A stretch of DNA of 64,000 nt. Origin: Paenibacillus azoreducens (GTDB taxonomy: Bacteria > Bacillota > Bacilli > Paenibacillales > Paenibacillaceae). The translations under genes were made by a program, and so were the position numbers. The stretch covers positions 372,001 to 436,000 of the forward strand of contig NZ_AP025343.1 in assembly GCF_021654775.1 (NCBI RefSeq), in the 5' to 3' direction. Position 1 is the stretch's first letter, and every line of letters begins with the position of its first letter. Positions 37,647 through 46,492 of this stretch are shown one piece after another. The notes beneath the pieces were generated by a model, which saw only the letters and a list, made by a program, of their open reading frames with translations, made no database searches and was not told the origin of the DNA.

Positions 37647-38524
37647 GCCAATACCGTCATGAGAACGTCTATCTTACTATTCAAGCGCTTCAGGAAGAAG
37701 CGTTGTTCAGCGTTCAGCTGCTGTGTGACATTGCAGACATTTCACGTTCAAGCTATTACAAGTGGCTAAATCGCAAGCCCAGTTCCCATGAGCAGGAGAA
37801 TGCAGAGTTAACGCATGTCATGATGTCCATTTATGAGAAAGTCGAGCGTACCTTTGGATACCGTCAATTAACGTTGCACATGCGCCGCCAAACGGGAAAA
37901 ACGATTAACCAAAAGCGCGTGTACCGGCTGATGAAGATACAAGGAATTCAATCTGTCATCCGGAGGAAGAAAAAGAGATATGCGAGATCCACCCCACAGC
38001 AGGTGGCAGAGAACGTGCTGAACCGCAAATTCACTGCAGATGCGCCAAATGAAAAGTGGGTTACGGATGTGACGGAATTCAAGTACGGCAATGGCCAAAA
38101 AGCGTATCTAAGCGCTATTCTCGACCTTTATGATAAATCCATCGTTTCCTATGTATTCGGGCATTCCAATAACAAACCTCTTGTATTTCAGACGTTGAAA
38201 CGGGCCTTGCAAGAAGTACCAGGAAGCAAGCCCATGCTTCATAGCGACCGGGGTTTCCAATATACCTCTCTGGATTTCAAGAAGCTCTTGGACGATGACG
38301 AAATGACTCAGAGTATGTCACGTGTTGGACGATGCATCGATAACGGTCCAATGGAATCTTTCTGGGGAACCCTAAAATGCGAGAAGTATTATTTACACAC
38401 CTACCATACCTTTGAGGAGCTCGAAAAAGACCTCCAGGCCTATATCCACTTTTACAATTACGAACGATTACAAGCAAAACTAAACGGCCTCAGTCCGATG
38501 GAATTCAGGACAAAGGCCGCTTAA
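37610..38524 (+). CDS. IS3-family transposase OrfB (made as OrfAB by -1 frameshift)
   Basis: DDE integrase. The frame opens before 37610 and continues KEAKLSQYRHENVYLTIQAL into HTH_21 and the rve catalytic domain. DDE residues are visible in WVTDVTEF, LHSDRGFQYTS and CIDNGPMESFWGTLK. A stand-alone start (TTG 37703, 273 residues) lacks part of the conserved N-terminus, so the normal product is probably the OrfAB fusion made at AAAAAAG (37610-37616). No disabling mutation was seen. Confidence 0.88.
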   Translation, partial: KKVTGIPKEAKLSQYRHENVYLTIQALQEEALFSVQLLCDIADISRSSYYKWLNRKPSSHEQENAELTHVMMSIYEKVERTFGYRQLTLHMRRQTGKTINQKRVYRLMKIQGIQSVIRRKKKRYARSTPQQVAENVLNRKFTADAPNEKWVTDVTEFKYGNGQKAYLSAILDLYDKSIVSYVFGHSNNKPLVFQTLKRALQEVPGSKPMLHSDRGFQYTSLDFKKLLDDDEMTQSMSRVGRCIDNGPMESFWGTLKCEKYYLHTYHTFEELEKDLQAYIHFYNYERLQAKLNGLSPMEFRTKAA

Positions 38525-38590
38525 TTGATTTTTATTTTTTGTACTGTCTACTTGACGGGGTGCAGTTCACCGCGGAGGCAGCCTTTTTTT

Positions 38591-38806
38591 AACATATCAA
38601 GAAAGTATAAACTTCCGGGGTCCCCGCAAAGTAATCGGAATAAGGTTCAAAGGTTACACGTCACTTTGTGGGGTGAATTTCCGGGGTCCCCGCAAAGTAA
38701 TCGGAATAAGCTTCAAAGGCTACACGTCACTCCGTACTTTTGTTCCGCAAAAGCGCCCCTCTTTGAGAGGCGCCCTTACTTCTTTCCGATACTCTTTGTG
38801 GGGTTA
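38591..38806 (+). repeat. Array B: two units of the GGGGTCCCCGCAAAGT repeat
   Basis: GGGG at 38617 and 38683 (66-bp spacing), preceded by the leader AACATATCAAGAAAGTATAA. The second unit carries the same 3'-arm insertion as array A unit 4 (GCAAAAGCGCCCCTC ... CTTTCCGATACTC), so the two arrays share an ancestor. It begins about 20 bp past the IS end. Confidence 0.9.
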
Positions 38807-38829
38807 TTTTAGGATTGGATAAGCAATGA

Positions 38830-38880
38830 CCGCTAATCGCGGCTCTTGCTTCTTGGAAAGTATGTCGTTAGACGTTTTTC
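38830..38880 (+). repeat. Terminator-like repeat, copy 2 of 3
   Basis: CCGCTAATCGCGG hairpin, a CTTGGAAAGTATG spacer, then GTCGTTAGAC and T5, matching the copies at 33927 and 49185. It lies 24 bp after array B. Confidence 0.6.
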
Positions 38881-39108
38881 GTGTCTGATGCGCGCAGGTA
38901 ACGTTAGGTAGGCCGGAAAAGGGAGGGTAGTGCACCGTTATCAGGATATAGCGGCAAACATAATAGCGGCAAACATAATGATTAGGAAGAAGCAGCCTGC
39001 GAACACAGCGGGCAAGCAGGCAGTGCGATGGATGCTCGACTGAGTTACTGCGATAAAAAGGAAAAGGCTGCGGAGCTGCATTTTTTAAGAGAAAATAATC
39101 TTTCTAGG

Positions 39109-39335
39109 GGGGAAACATGCGAAATTGCATGTCTTTATCAGACAGCCGAGTCATGTAAAATACAGAAATGTTGCGAAAGTACATCCTTTTCAGGCCTTTG
39201 ATGGCGTGGAACGCGAAATTGTTGCGAAAGTGCACCAATTTAATCATGAATCGTCTATTTATGCTCAAAAGGTGGAAAAAAGATGCACTTTTGCAAGCTT
39301 CTTAGCCATGATTGCTGGAACAATAAAAATAGCTG
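39109..39335. repeat. TGCGAAAGTGCA-type repeats, three forward and two inverted
   Basis: Forward copies near 39113, 39172 and 39222; inverted copies near 39284 and 39325. TTGCGAAAGTGCA (39222-39234) and TGCACTTTTGCAA (39284-39296) can pair over 13 bp. The 1.5-kb gap 38525-40083 holds no convincing gene; this family, array B, a terminator-like repeat and a mini-element relative make up most of it. A 16-bp direct duplication (ATAGCGGCAAACATA) lies at about 38951-38982. Confidence 0.6.
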
Positions 39336-39442
39336 CACTTTTGCAACTTACCAGATGGAAGATGGAGCAGGCATGATGAAATTGATTCGAAATGCATGTT
39401 TTGGCTGTTTCAATGTACTTCTCTCATCTTGGGATTTTTTTA

Positions 39443-39740
39443 CTTTAAGTGCGTGTTCAAAAAGGTCGGTTTCAGCACCAAGGCTTATGCTTCCGATGTG
39501 CGTTTTTTCAAAACGTCAGTTGAATGAAGATAGGGACGCAGGGAGCGGAGCCAAACGTTTTCGTAGAAAACGACATCGTAAGCATCTGCTTGTAGTGGGT
39601 ACGTGAGCACCTGAAATGTTTCCGGAGGAAACATACTTCGTAAGCATTCGCTTAGGCCGCCCACCCGCGTTCTTTTCCAACCCAAATAAGGTTTTTCTCG
39701 CAAATGTATCATTTTTGGGAATGCGGCTGAATCTTCGATT
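39443..39740. mobile_element. Mini-element relative with nested 40-nt hairpin repeats
   Basis: The left end (CTTTAAGTGCGTGTTCAAAAAGG then TTTCAGCACC) and inner blocks (GTTGAATGAAGATAGGGAC, GGTACGTGAGCACC, CGGCTGAAT) match the 176-bp element at 20998. Between blocks lie extra pieces: AAACGTTTTCGTAGAAAACG with a CGTAAGCAT tail (39553-39592), AAATGTTTCCGGAGGAAACA with the same tail (39614-39654), and an inverted relative (39483-39515). The right inverted end was not found. Confidence 0.65.
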
Positions 39741-39988
39741 AGATAAATATATCCCCGCATAATAGAAAAAAGCCCCTGAAAACGCCTAGTGTATCGAATA
39801 TAATATTGCTTACCGAAGATAACTCAACCCTACCTATCCCCTATGTTTTAATATTCTCTTCTATGTTTTCACATCAATGAAATCTAGCCTTATGTAGACG
39901 AAAACTCCTTAGTCCATGGCATATCTGCCTGATCAGTCAGAATTTTCGAAAAGTCATTAAGTCTGGTCCATCGCGGCCGGGTTTAATA

Positions 39989-40056
39989 GCAATGCACTGC
40001 CGATAAACTCCGGGATTGGAGGTGAATCGCCCGTTTGCTATTGGACGGCGCATTGC
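39989..40056 (+). promoter_or_regulatory. Structured leader upstream of the SLH chitinase gene
   Basis: GCAATGC-AC-TGCCG (39989-40002) can pair with CGGCGCATTGC (40046-40056), enclosing a CTCC-GGGATT-GGAG hairpin, ending 27 nt before the start codon. It does not match a riboswitch class I can recognise. Confidence 0.35.
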
Positions 40057-40083
40057 ATCAAATCTGATAGATTGGGGTGTGTT

Positions 40084-43000
40084 ATGAAAGCGCTTCATAG
40101 AAGGATGGGATGGAAGTATTTCGTATGTTTCGTTTGCACAGCTCTTATTGCTTCTTCATTCGCTTTTACCGGAAAGGCGGCCAGCACTTCCGACACTCGG
40201 GGGCATTGGGCGGAGGAACTCCTCGCCGGCTGGCAGGAACATGGGCTTCTTAAGGGTTATTCCGACGGCTCTTTGAAACCCAATCAAGCCCTGACCCGGG
40301 CCGAATGGATGGCATTGGTCAACCGGTACTTCCAGTTTACTGCCGAAAAGGATGCGACCTTTACGGATCTGAAAGCCGGTCAGTGGCAATATGCCGAAGC
40401 CGTAAAGGCGCTGCAGGCAGGCTATGCCTCGGGTTATCCCGATGGCTCGATCCATCCGGATCAGCCGGTCACAAGAGAAGAGGCTGCAATGATGCTGGCC
40501 AAAATTCTGAAAGCCGGGCCGGTCAATGATACCGAACTGCTGCAGCCATACAAAGATTCTGCCGCCATTTCGTCCTGGAGCCGGCAGGCGTTGGCTTACC
40601 TGGTGCAGCAGGGGAAATTGGGCGGATACGCGGATGGCACGCTAAGGCCCAAATCGACCTTAACCCGGGCCGAGGGCGCTGTCCTGCTCAGTCGTTTTCC
40701 GGTGGCGCCGTCCCCCACTGTAACTGCAACTGTTTACAATAAGGCCGGGACGTATGGTCCTGCCGTCGGAAGCGAAACCGTTCCCGGCGATGCCGTTATA
40801 TCCGCGCCGGGTGTTACGCTGCAAAATTTGGTGGTTCGCGGCAACCTGATCCTGGATCAGGGAATCGGTTCAGGCAAGGTGACCTTAAACAATGTGAAGG
40901 TGGAAGGAAAGCTTATCGTGAAAGCTGCAGGCATCAACCTGGAGATCAACGGAAGCGCTGTCAATTCCGTTGTTATGGATGGACAAGGCAATACGCTGCA
41001 GTTGGGCAGCGATGCAAGCATCGCAAGCTTGGTGCTGAATGGACAAACGAAGGTTCTGGGCAGCGGAAAAATCCAGAAGGCGACCATCAATGAAGGAGCC
41101 AAAGGATCGTCGTTCCAGACGACGCCGGTGAGCGTGGATGGACCGCTGGCAGGTACGATCGGCTCAGGCTCATCCGGCAGCTCCGGATCAGGTTACACAT
41201 CCGGAGGAGGCGGTTCAAGCGGCTCCGGCGGCTCGGGCGGATCCGGTGGGGGAACCGGCCCGGGAGATGGAGGCGGAGACGGCGATACCACTGTTCCGCA
41301 GGCTCCGGTCATTACCGGCGTTGCCAATGACAAGGTATATACCTCCGGCGTGCTCCCGAATTGGCAGGATGCCGCGGATACAACCAGCACCGCAACGCTG
41401 AACGGGGCGGCTTATACCAAAGGCAGCGGCATCATCGATGCCGGCGAATACACGCTTGTCGTCACCGCGGTTCATAAGAAAAGCGGCAAGAAAGCGAGCA
41501 CAACCGTCAAATTTTCGATGAAGCCGGAAACCAAGCTGATCGGTTATGTCGCAGGTTGGGAGGATTGGTCGCAAAAACGGCCGGTGGATGCCTCCAAGCT
41601 CACTCATATCAATTATGCGTTCACCCATATCAAGGACAACAAAATCCTTCCGATTGAAGATCAAAATGATGATGCAAACTACGCATACCTCCAAAGCCTG
41701 AAAGCCCAAAACCCGAAGCTGAAAATATTGAATTCGGTTGGCGGTTGGGGAGCGGACGGCTTCTCGGATGCTGCGTTGACGGCCGAATCCCGCAATGTTT
41801 TTGCCGATAGCATCATCGAATACGTGAAGAAATACAATCTTGACGGCATTGATCTCGACTGGGAGTATCCGACCCAGGATGCCGGCGGCATTGTAACGGG
41901 AAGACCGGTCGACAAAGAAAATTTCACCTTGCTGCTGAAGCTGGTCCGGGAGAAGCTGAACGCGCTCGGACTGCAGCAGAACAAATATTATGAGTTGACC
42001 ATCGCGGCCGGAGCCGGGTGGGGATACCTGAACGGCGTGGAGATCGAAAAGATTACTCCGCTGCTGGATAACATCAATATCATGACCTATGACTTCGCGG
42101 GAGCCTGGGTGCAAAATACCGCCCATCATACCCATTTGTACGGGCCGAATATCAGCGCCGATCTTTGCGTCGAAGTATTGCTGAAAAGTGGTGTGCCTGC
42201 TCATAAAGTCGTGCTTGGCGCAGCCTTCTATAGCCATAAATGGACTGATGTGAACGGGGAAGGTCCGATCGTGGGACGGAAGGCCAAGGGCAGCGGCGAT
42301 ACGCCGTCTTACAGCGCAACCATTGCCGCGTATAACGAAGAAACAGGATTTACGCGTTATTGGGATGAGGATGCCAAAGCGCCTTACCTGTTCGACGGAC
42401 ATACATTCCTGTCCTATGATGATCCTGAATCGCTGTCGGAAAAAGCAAAATATGTGCTTGACCACAAGCTTGGCGGGGCTATGTTCTGGGAGTACAGCCA
42501 AGATACGACGGGCGTTCTGCTGACGGCATTGTACGACAGTCTGCATGGCAAACCGTTTGAAAAGGATACAACCTCGGTTCCCGATGCGCCGGTCATTGCG
42601 AATGTAACAGAGGGCACTGAATATGCGCCGGGACTGGTTCCAAGCTGGACCGATGCACCGCAAACGGCAAGCGCTTCCTTCTTGAATGACGCCGTATATG
42701 AGAAAGGAACTCCGATTACGCAGGCCGGAAGTTATACGTTAACCGTTATAGCGGCGCATGGCAAAAGCTTCAAAACATCCAAAACGACGGTTCATTTCAC
42801 GGTCAAGGAAAAGGAGCAGCCGGCTTCGGGCCCGAAAGTGATCGCTTATGTTCCGGGCTGGGTGGCCTGGTCCGATGCCCGTCCAATTGATGCAAGCAAA
42901 TTAACGCATATCAATTATGCTTTCACCCACATCGAGGACAATCGGATCCTTCCGATCGAAAGCCAGTACGATGAAGCGAATTATGCCTATCTGCGGCAGC

Positions 43001-43854
43001 TTAGAGACCAAAACCCGCATCTGAAAATACTGAACGCGATCGGCGGTTGGGGGGCCGACGGTTTTTCGGATGCCGCACTGACGGCGGATAGCAGGGAAAC
43101 CTTCGCTTCAAGCATTATCGAATACGTCAAAAAATACGATCTGGACGGCATCGATCTGGACTGGGAATATCCAACCCAGAACGCCGGGGACACAAAGGGA
43201 AGGGCGGAAGATAAGGAAAACTTCACTCTGCTGCTCAAATTGCTGCGGGAGAAGCTGGATGCATTGGGTGCGGAGAGCGGCAGAAATTATGAACTCGCAA
43301 TCGCTGCCGGAGCAACGCAAAGATATCTGGAAGGCGTTGAAATCGGGGAAATCGTTAAATATGTGGACAACATAAACTTGATGACCTATGACTTTGCCGG
43401 CGGTTGGAGCAGCAAGACGGAGCATCATACGAATTTGTATGACGGAAGCATCAGCTTGGATTCCACGGTCAAACTATATCTAAACAACGGTGTTCCGGCG
43501 AACAAACTGGTCATTGGAGCGGCGTTCTATGGACATAAGTGGATCAATGTCAAAGGGGAGGAAGGTAATGGCTTGGGCCAGGGAGCTGAGGGAACGCCGG
43601 AAACTCCGACTTATAATGACATTCTCGCCGAATATAACGAAGAGAAAGGTTATGTCCGGTATTGGGATGAGAAAGCACAGGCGCCATACTTGTTTGACGG
43701 AAGCACCTTTATTTCTTACGACGATCCTCAGTCTGTAGCGGCCAAAGCCCGTTACGTCCTTGACAATGGGCTCGGCGGAGCGATGTTTTGGGAGTACAGC
43801 CAAGATGCGTCGGGGACTTTGCTTGGCGCCTTGGCTAACATCTTGAAAAAATAA
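40084..43854 (+). CDS. S-layer-anchored chitinase with two GH18 catalytic domains
   Basis: Cell-surface protein of 1256 residues; ATG 40084 follows GGGGTG. Signal peptide (to about 34, KAAS); three SLH domains (about 37-205) with LTRAEW, VTREEA and LTRAEG motifs for binding pyruvylated wall polysaccharide; beta-solenoid-like region (about 210-345); Gly/Ser linker; Ig-like module; GH18 domain 1 (from about 485, catalytic Glu594 in DGIDLDWEYP); second Ig-like module; GH18 domain 2 (from about 918, Glu1028 in the same motif). The two catalytic domains look about three-quarters identical by eye. Both keep the DxxDxDxE motif, so both are probably active on chitin or muropeptide-like GlcNAc polymers. 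Confidence 0.93.
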   Translation: MKALHRRMGWKYFVCFVCTALIASSFAFTGKAASTSDTRGHWAEELLAGWQEHGLLKGYSDGSLKPNQALTRAEWMALVNRYFQFTAEKDATFTDLKAGQWQYAEAVKALQAGYASGYPDGSIHPDQPVTREEAAMMLAKILKAGPVNDTELLQPYKDSAAISSWSRQALAYLVQQGKLGGYADGTLRPKSTLTRAEGAVLLSRFPVAPSPTVTATVYNKAGTYGPAVGSETVPGDAVISAPGVTLQNLVVRGNLILDQGIGSGKVTLNNVKVEGKLIVKAAGINLEINGSAVNSVVMDGQGNTLQLGSDASIASLVLNGQTKVLGSGKIQKATINEGAKGSSFQTTPVSVDGPLAGTIGSGSSGSSGSGYTSGGGGSSGSGGSGGSGGGTGPGDGGGDGDTTVPQAPVITGVANDKVYTSGVLPNWQDAADTTSTATLNGAAYTKGSGIIDAGEYTLVVTAVHKKSGKKASTTVKFSMKPETKLIGYVAGWEDWSQKRPVDASKLTHINYAFTHIKDNKILPIEDQNDDANYAYLQSLKAQNPKLKILNSVGGWGADGFSDAALTAESRNVFADSIIEYVKKYNLDGIDLDWEYPTQDAGGIVTGRPVDKENFTLLLKLVREKLNALGLQQNKYYELTIAAGAGWGYLNGVEIEKITPLLDNINIMTYDFAGAWVQNTAHHTHLYGPNISADLCVEVLLKSGVPAHKVVLGAAFYSHKWTDVNGEGPIVGRKAKGSGDTPSYSATIAAYNEETGFTRYWDEDAKAPYLFDGHTFLSYDDPESLSEKAKYVLDHKLGGAMFWEYSQDTTGVLLTALYDSLHGKPFEKDTTSVPDAPVIANVTEGTEYAPGLVPSWTDAPQTASASFLNDAVYEKGTPITQAGSYTLTVIAAHGKSFKTSKTTVHFTVKEKEQPASGPKVIAYVPGWVAWSDARPIDASKLTHINYAFTHIEDNRILPIESQYDEANYAYLRQLRDQNPHLKILNAIGGWGADGFSDAALTADSRETFASSIIEYVKKYDLDGIDLDWEYPTQNAGDTKGRAEDKENFTLLLKLLREKLDALGAESGRNYELAIAAGATQRYLEGVEIGEIVKYVDNINLMTYDFAGGWSSKTEHHTNLYDGSISLDSTVKLYLNNGVPANKLVIGAAFYGHKWINVKGEEGNGLGQGAEGTPETPTYNDILAEYNEEKGYVRYWDEKAQAPYLFDGSTFISYDDPQSVAAKARYVLDNGLGGAMFWEYSQDASGTLLGALANILKK

Positions 43855-43878
43855 CGCAAAAGCTAATTCAGAGCTTGC

Positions 43879-44178
43879 CTAAGCTCCATACACGGATAGA
43901 TCAATCCGGCCGTTTAGGCCGAATTCGACCCCTTCATCTTCAAGCAGGGATCGCTGCCGAAACCGGGATTCGTCATCAAGCAGGGCGATTTCGCCCTTGG
44001 CGTTGACGACCCGGTGCCAGGGCAGATCGTATTTGCCGCTCATGGAATGCAGAATTCTGACGACTTGCCTGGCGGCGCGCGGGCTTCCGGCTGCGGCTGC
44101 AATACCGCCGTAAGTCATGACCTTTCCTGCGGGGATGGATTTGATCTGTTCAATAACGGCCTGCGTAAATGGCTGCAT
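43879..44178 (-). CDS. Alkyltransferase-like (ATL) DNA-repair protein
   Basis: Protein of 99 residues related to the C-terminal domain of O6-alkylguanine-DNA alkyltransferase. The motif that normally reads PCHRV reads LPWHRVV, with Trp54 replacing the acceptor Cys, the hallmark of ATL proteins, which bind alkylated guanine and hand it to nucleotide excision repair. The HTH region (YGGIAAAAGSPRAARQV) is intact. Start MQPFTQAV is chosen because AAAGGAG lies 5 nt upstream; the frame runs further without support. Isolated gene. Confidence 0.9.
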   Translation of the reverse strand: MQPFTQAVIEQIKSIPAGKVMTYGGIAAAAGSPRAARQVVRILHSMSGKYDLPWHRVVNAKGEIALLDDESRFRQRSLLEDEGVEFGLNGRIDLSVYGA

Positions 44179-44418
44179 CATATCTCCTTTGGTGCCCGGG
44201 ACAGAGATGTCCCGGCACATTCCCTTTTTGGTTGAACACAGTGTAACATACATTAGCCCCTTAGCGTCTAATAAGATATATAAAACGTTTTAGTGATGGA
44301 TTTCGCTTGTAATGGTATGATAAAAGGAACATTCGCAAGTATATAAACGCTTGAAGTTTTGAGATGATTCGGACCATAACCGAAAGAAACAAAGTACAGT
44401 AAAAAAGAGGTATTCAGC

Positions 44419-46017
44419 ATGGGAAGACCATTATGTGAAGCCAATGATGCACATGCCATCGCGGCATCCAAACAATATTGCAAACAGACCGGAGTCAATC
44501 CGGATGAGCCTCCCATATTTAACCGGAGATACAGCCATGCCGAGCTGGCGGGCAAACGGGCGCAATACGGGGAGTATATTGAGGTCATCCATTTTTTCAT
44601 TCATAAATTTTTATCCTCGATTTCAGGCAGTCCCATCATGATCGCGATATCGGATGATCAGGGGTATATTCTGGAATTTACAGGCGATCCCGCCATTATT
44701 CATATGATCCGTCGCATAGGCATTGAAGAGGGGATCCAGTTCAACAATGATGCGGGCACGAATTCCATTGATTTATGCTTGACCCACCAACGTCCCTTCC
44801 AGCTTGTGGGCCAGGATCACTACCACAAGATGCTGCATCGGATGGCTTGTTATACTGCTGGTTTTCACAGCGATAACGGCATGATTTTGGGGACGATTTC
44901 GCTCATGATGGATATTGATTTTGCCCATCCTCATTTGCTGGCGCTGCTGTGCACGATAGCGGATTCCGTGGAGCGGGAGCTTTTGCTGCGCAGACAAAAT
45001 ACACAGCTGCAAATATTGAACCAGTTCCTGCTGAATACGAATTTCTACGGGGTTATCGTTACGAACGGGACCGGCACCATTCTGGAGATAAATGAACGCT
45101 GCCGTTCGATGCTGCAGCTAAGCAATCAGGATACATATGAGGGCACCTCCGTTTTTAATATAAATCTGATCAGCTGCTATTTTCAGCGCGCCATCAAACG
45201 CCACGAGGAATGTATCGGTGTTGAGCTGTGCATGACGCTGAAGGATGGCGAGCGCCATTATATGCTGGACGTGCTTCCCGTCTACGACTCCGGACGTTCC
45301 GTGGTTCGCGTGGTGGGAAGCATTCGCGATATCACGGAAATGAAAAAGACCGAGGAATTGCTGAATAATACGGAAAAGCTTGTTTTTGCCGGTCAAATTG
45401 CGGTCGGTATCGCCCATGAAATCCGAAATCCATTAACTACGGTTAAGGGGATGCTGCAGCTATCGGGGAAGGACAACCGGCTTCGGCATTATGACTTGAT
45501 CATGTCGGAACTTGAGCGGATGAATCTGATCGTTGGCGAATTTCTTGTTTTGGGCAAGCAGCAGGCTGTCCAGTTCAGGCAGGAATGCTGTTATCAAATT
45601 CTTCGGGAAGTGCTGCATCTGTTTGAAATTCAAGCCGCTCTTAACAGTATTACCATTGAATGTACCGTCCACGAAGATCATATGATCTATTGCGATCGCA
45701 ACCAAATTAAGCAGGTATTCATGAATATTTTGCGAAACGCGGTGGAAGCTTTGCCTTATGGCGGGCATGTCCGGATTTCTCTTGATCGGGAGGATGTCTT
45801 TCAAAGAATCAGGTTTACGGATGACGGCATGGGGATGAGTGCCGAAATGCTGCAGCGGGTCGGGGAACCTTTTCAGACGACCAAGGTGGAAGGCAACGGC
45901 CTGGGTATCATGATCGTCAAAAAAATCATCGAAGCCCATAAAGGGCGAGTGGCGATTAACAGTGAAATGAATAAAGGGACACAGGTGGATATTGATCTGC
46001 CGATCGCTAAAGTATGA
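44419..46017 (+). CDS. Orphan GAF/PAS sensor histidine kinase (sporulation-kinase-like)
   Basis: Cytoplasmic kinase of 532 residues with no membrane segment. N-terminal GAF-like sensor (about 75-190) of the type found in AcoR-like activators, PAS domain (about 205-320), HisKA with HEIRNPLTTVKGMLQL (acceptor His), and HATPase with N box NILRNAVEALP and DDGMGM. The H-box and overall plan resemble Bacillus KinA/KinE-type sporulation kinases. No response regulator gene lies nearby, consistent with feeding a phosphorelay; that role is inference. Confidence 0.88.
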   Translation: MGRPLCEANDAHAIAASKQYCKQTGVNPDEPPIFNRRYSHAELAGKRAQYGEYIEVIHFFIHKFLSSISGSPIMIAISDDQGYILEFTGDPAIIHMIRRIGIEEGIQFNNDAGTNSIDLCLTHQRPFQLVGQDHYHKMLHRMACYTAGFHSDNGMILGTISLMMDIDFAHPHLLALLCTIADSVERELLLRRQNTQLQILNQFLLNTNFYGVIVTNGTGTILEINERCRSMLQLSNQDTYEGTSVFNINLISCYFQRAIKRHEECIGVELCMTLKDGERHYMLDVLPVYDSGRSVVRVVGSIRDITEMKKTEELLNNTEKLVFAGQIAVGIAHEIRNPLTTVKGMLQLSGKDNRLRHYDLIMSELERMNLIVGEFLVLGKQQAVQFRQECCYQILREVLHLFEIQAALNSITIECTVHEDHMIYCDRNQIKQVFMNILRNAVEALPYGGHVRISLDREDVFQRIRFTDDGMGMSAEMLQRVGEPFQTTKVEGNGLGIMIVKKIIEAHKGRVAINSEMNKGTQVDIDLPIAKV

Positions 46018-46027
46018 TCAAACAAAT

Positions 46028-46075
46028 AAGGGCTTCCAAAGGTTAAGGCAGAGATCTTTGGAGGCCCTTTGTTTT
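46028..46075 (+). terminator. Terminator of the orphan kinase gene
   Basis: AAGGGCTTCCAAAG pairs with CTTTGGAGGCCCTT, followed by TTGTTTT. Confidence 0.85.
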
Positions 46076-46136
46076 ATGGATGCATTTGTTAAAATATAAA
46101 TATATTTCATATTCCGCATGAGAGGAGCGGTTGTTC

Positions 46137-46442
46137 TTGAACCATGTCGTACAGGCCCGACGGTACAGCATGTGGAGCTGGCTTGCCTTGGGTATGGGGA
46201 TTATTTGTTTTATATGTGTATTCGGCGGCCCCTTACGGATCGTCCTTGGCAATATTTATGCGGCCCTGATATTGGGGCTGGTCTCGCTCGCCGGATTTGT
46301 CATCTCCGCGGTCGGACTTACTCTCAGATCGGAAAAGAAGGCGCTGCTGTGGATTTCGCTTGGCTTATCATTTTCCCCGTTTATTTACAAAGCGCTCCTT
46401 TTTGTCGGATTATTGACCGGATGGATTTCTTTTGCTCCTTAA
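46137..46442 (+). CDS. Small three-segment membrane protein
   Basis: Protein of 101 residues, probably starting at TTG 46137 (GAGGAG 9 nt upstream; another TTG two codons earlier is possible). Three hydrophobic segments (about 14-32, 37-60, 68-95) with a short basic loop RSEKKA. Family not recognised. Converges on the AraC gene. Confidence 0.7.
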   Translation: MNHVVQARRYSMWSWLALGMGIICFICVFGGPLRIVLGNIYAALILGLVSLAGFVISAVGLTLRSEKKALLWISLGLSFSPFIYKALLFVGLLTGWISFAP

Positions 46443-46492
46443 CAGTGAATTTCAAACCATCAACCAAGGCTTCCTCGGGACAAAGCGGTATC

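Larger units (their letters stand above)
36904..38569 (+). mobile_element. IS3-family (IS150-like) insertion sequence, apparently intact
   Basis: Imperfect inverted ends: TGATATGCTCCCC and, read inward from the right, TGAACTGCACCCC, each followed by GTAGACAG. Flanked by 3-bp direct repeats CCG (36901-36903 and 38570-38572). Length 1666 bp. It carries orfA, a frameshift heptamer and orfB. It sits 44 bp past the chitinase stop and may have displaced that gene's terminator. Confidence 0.9.

Noticed and set aside
41215..42663. Long minus-strand frame opposite the SLH chitinase
   Set aside because: Same reason: no ribosome site, no motifs, and the + strand gene is certain.
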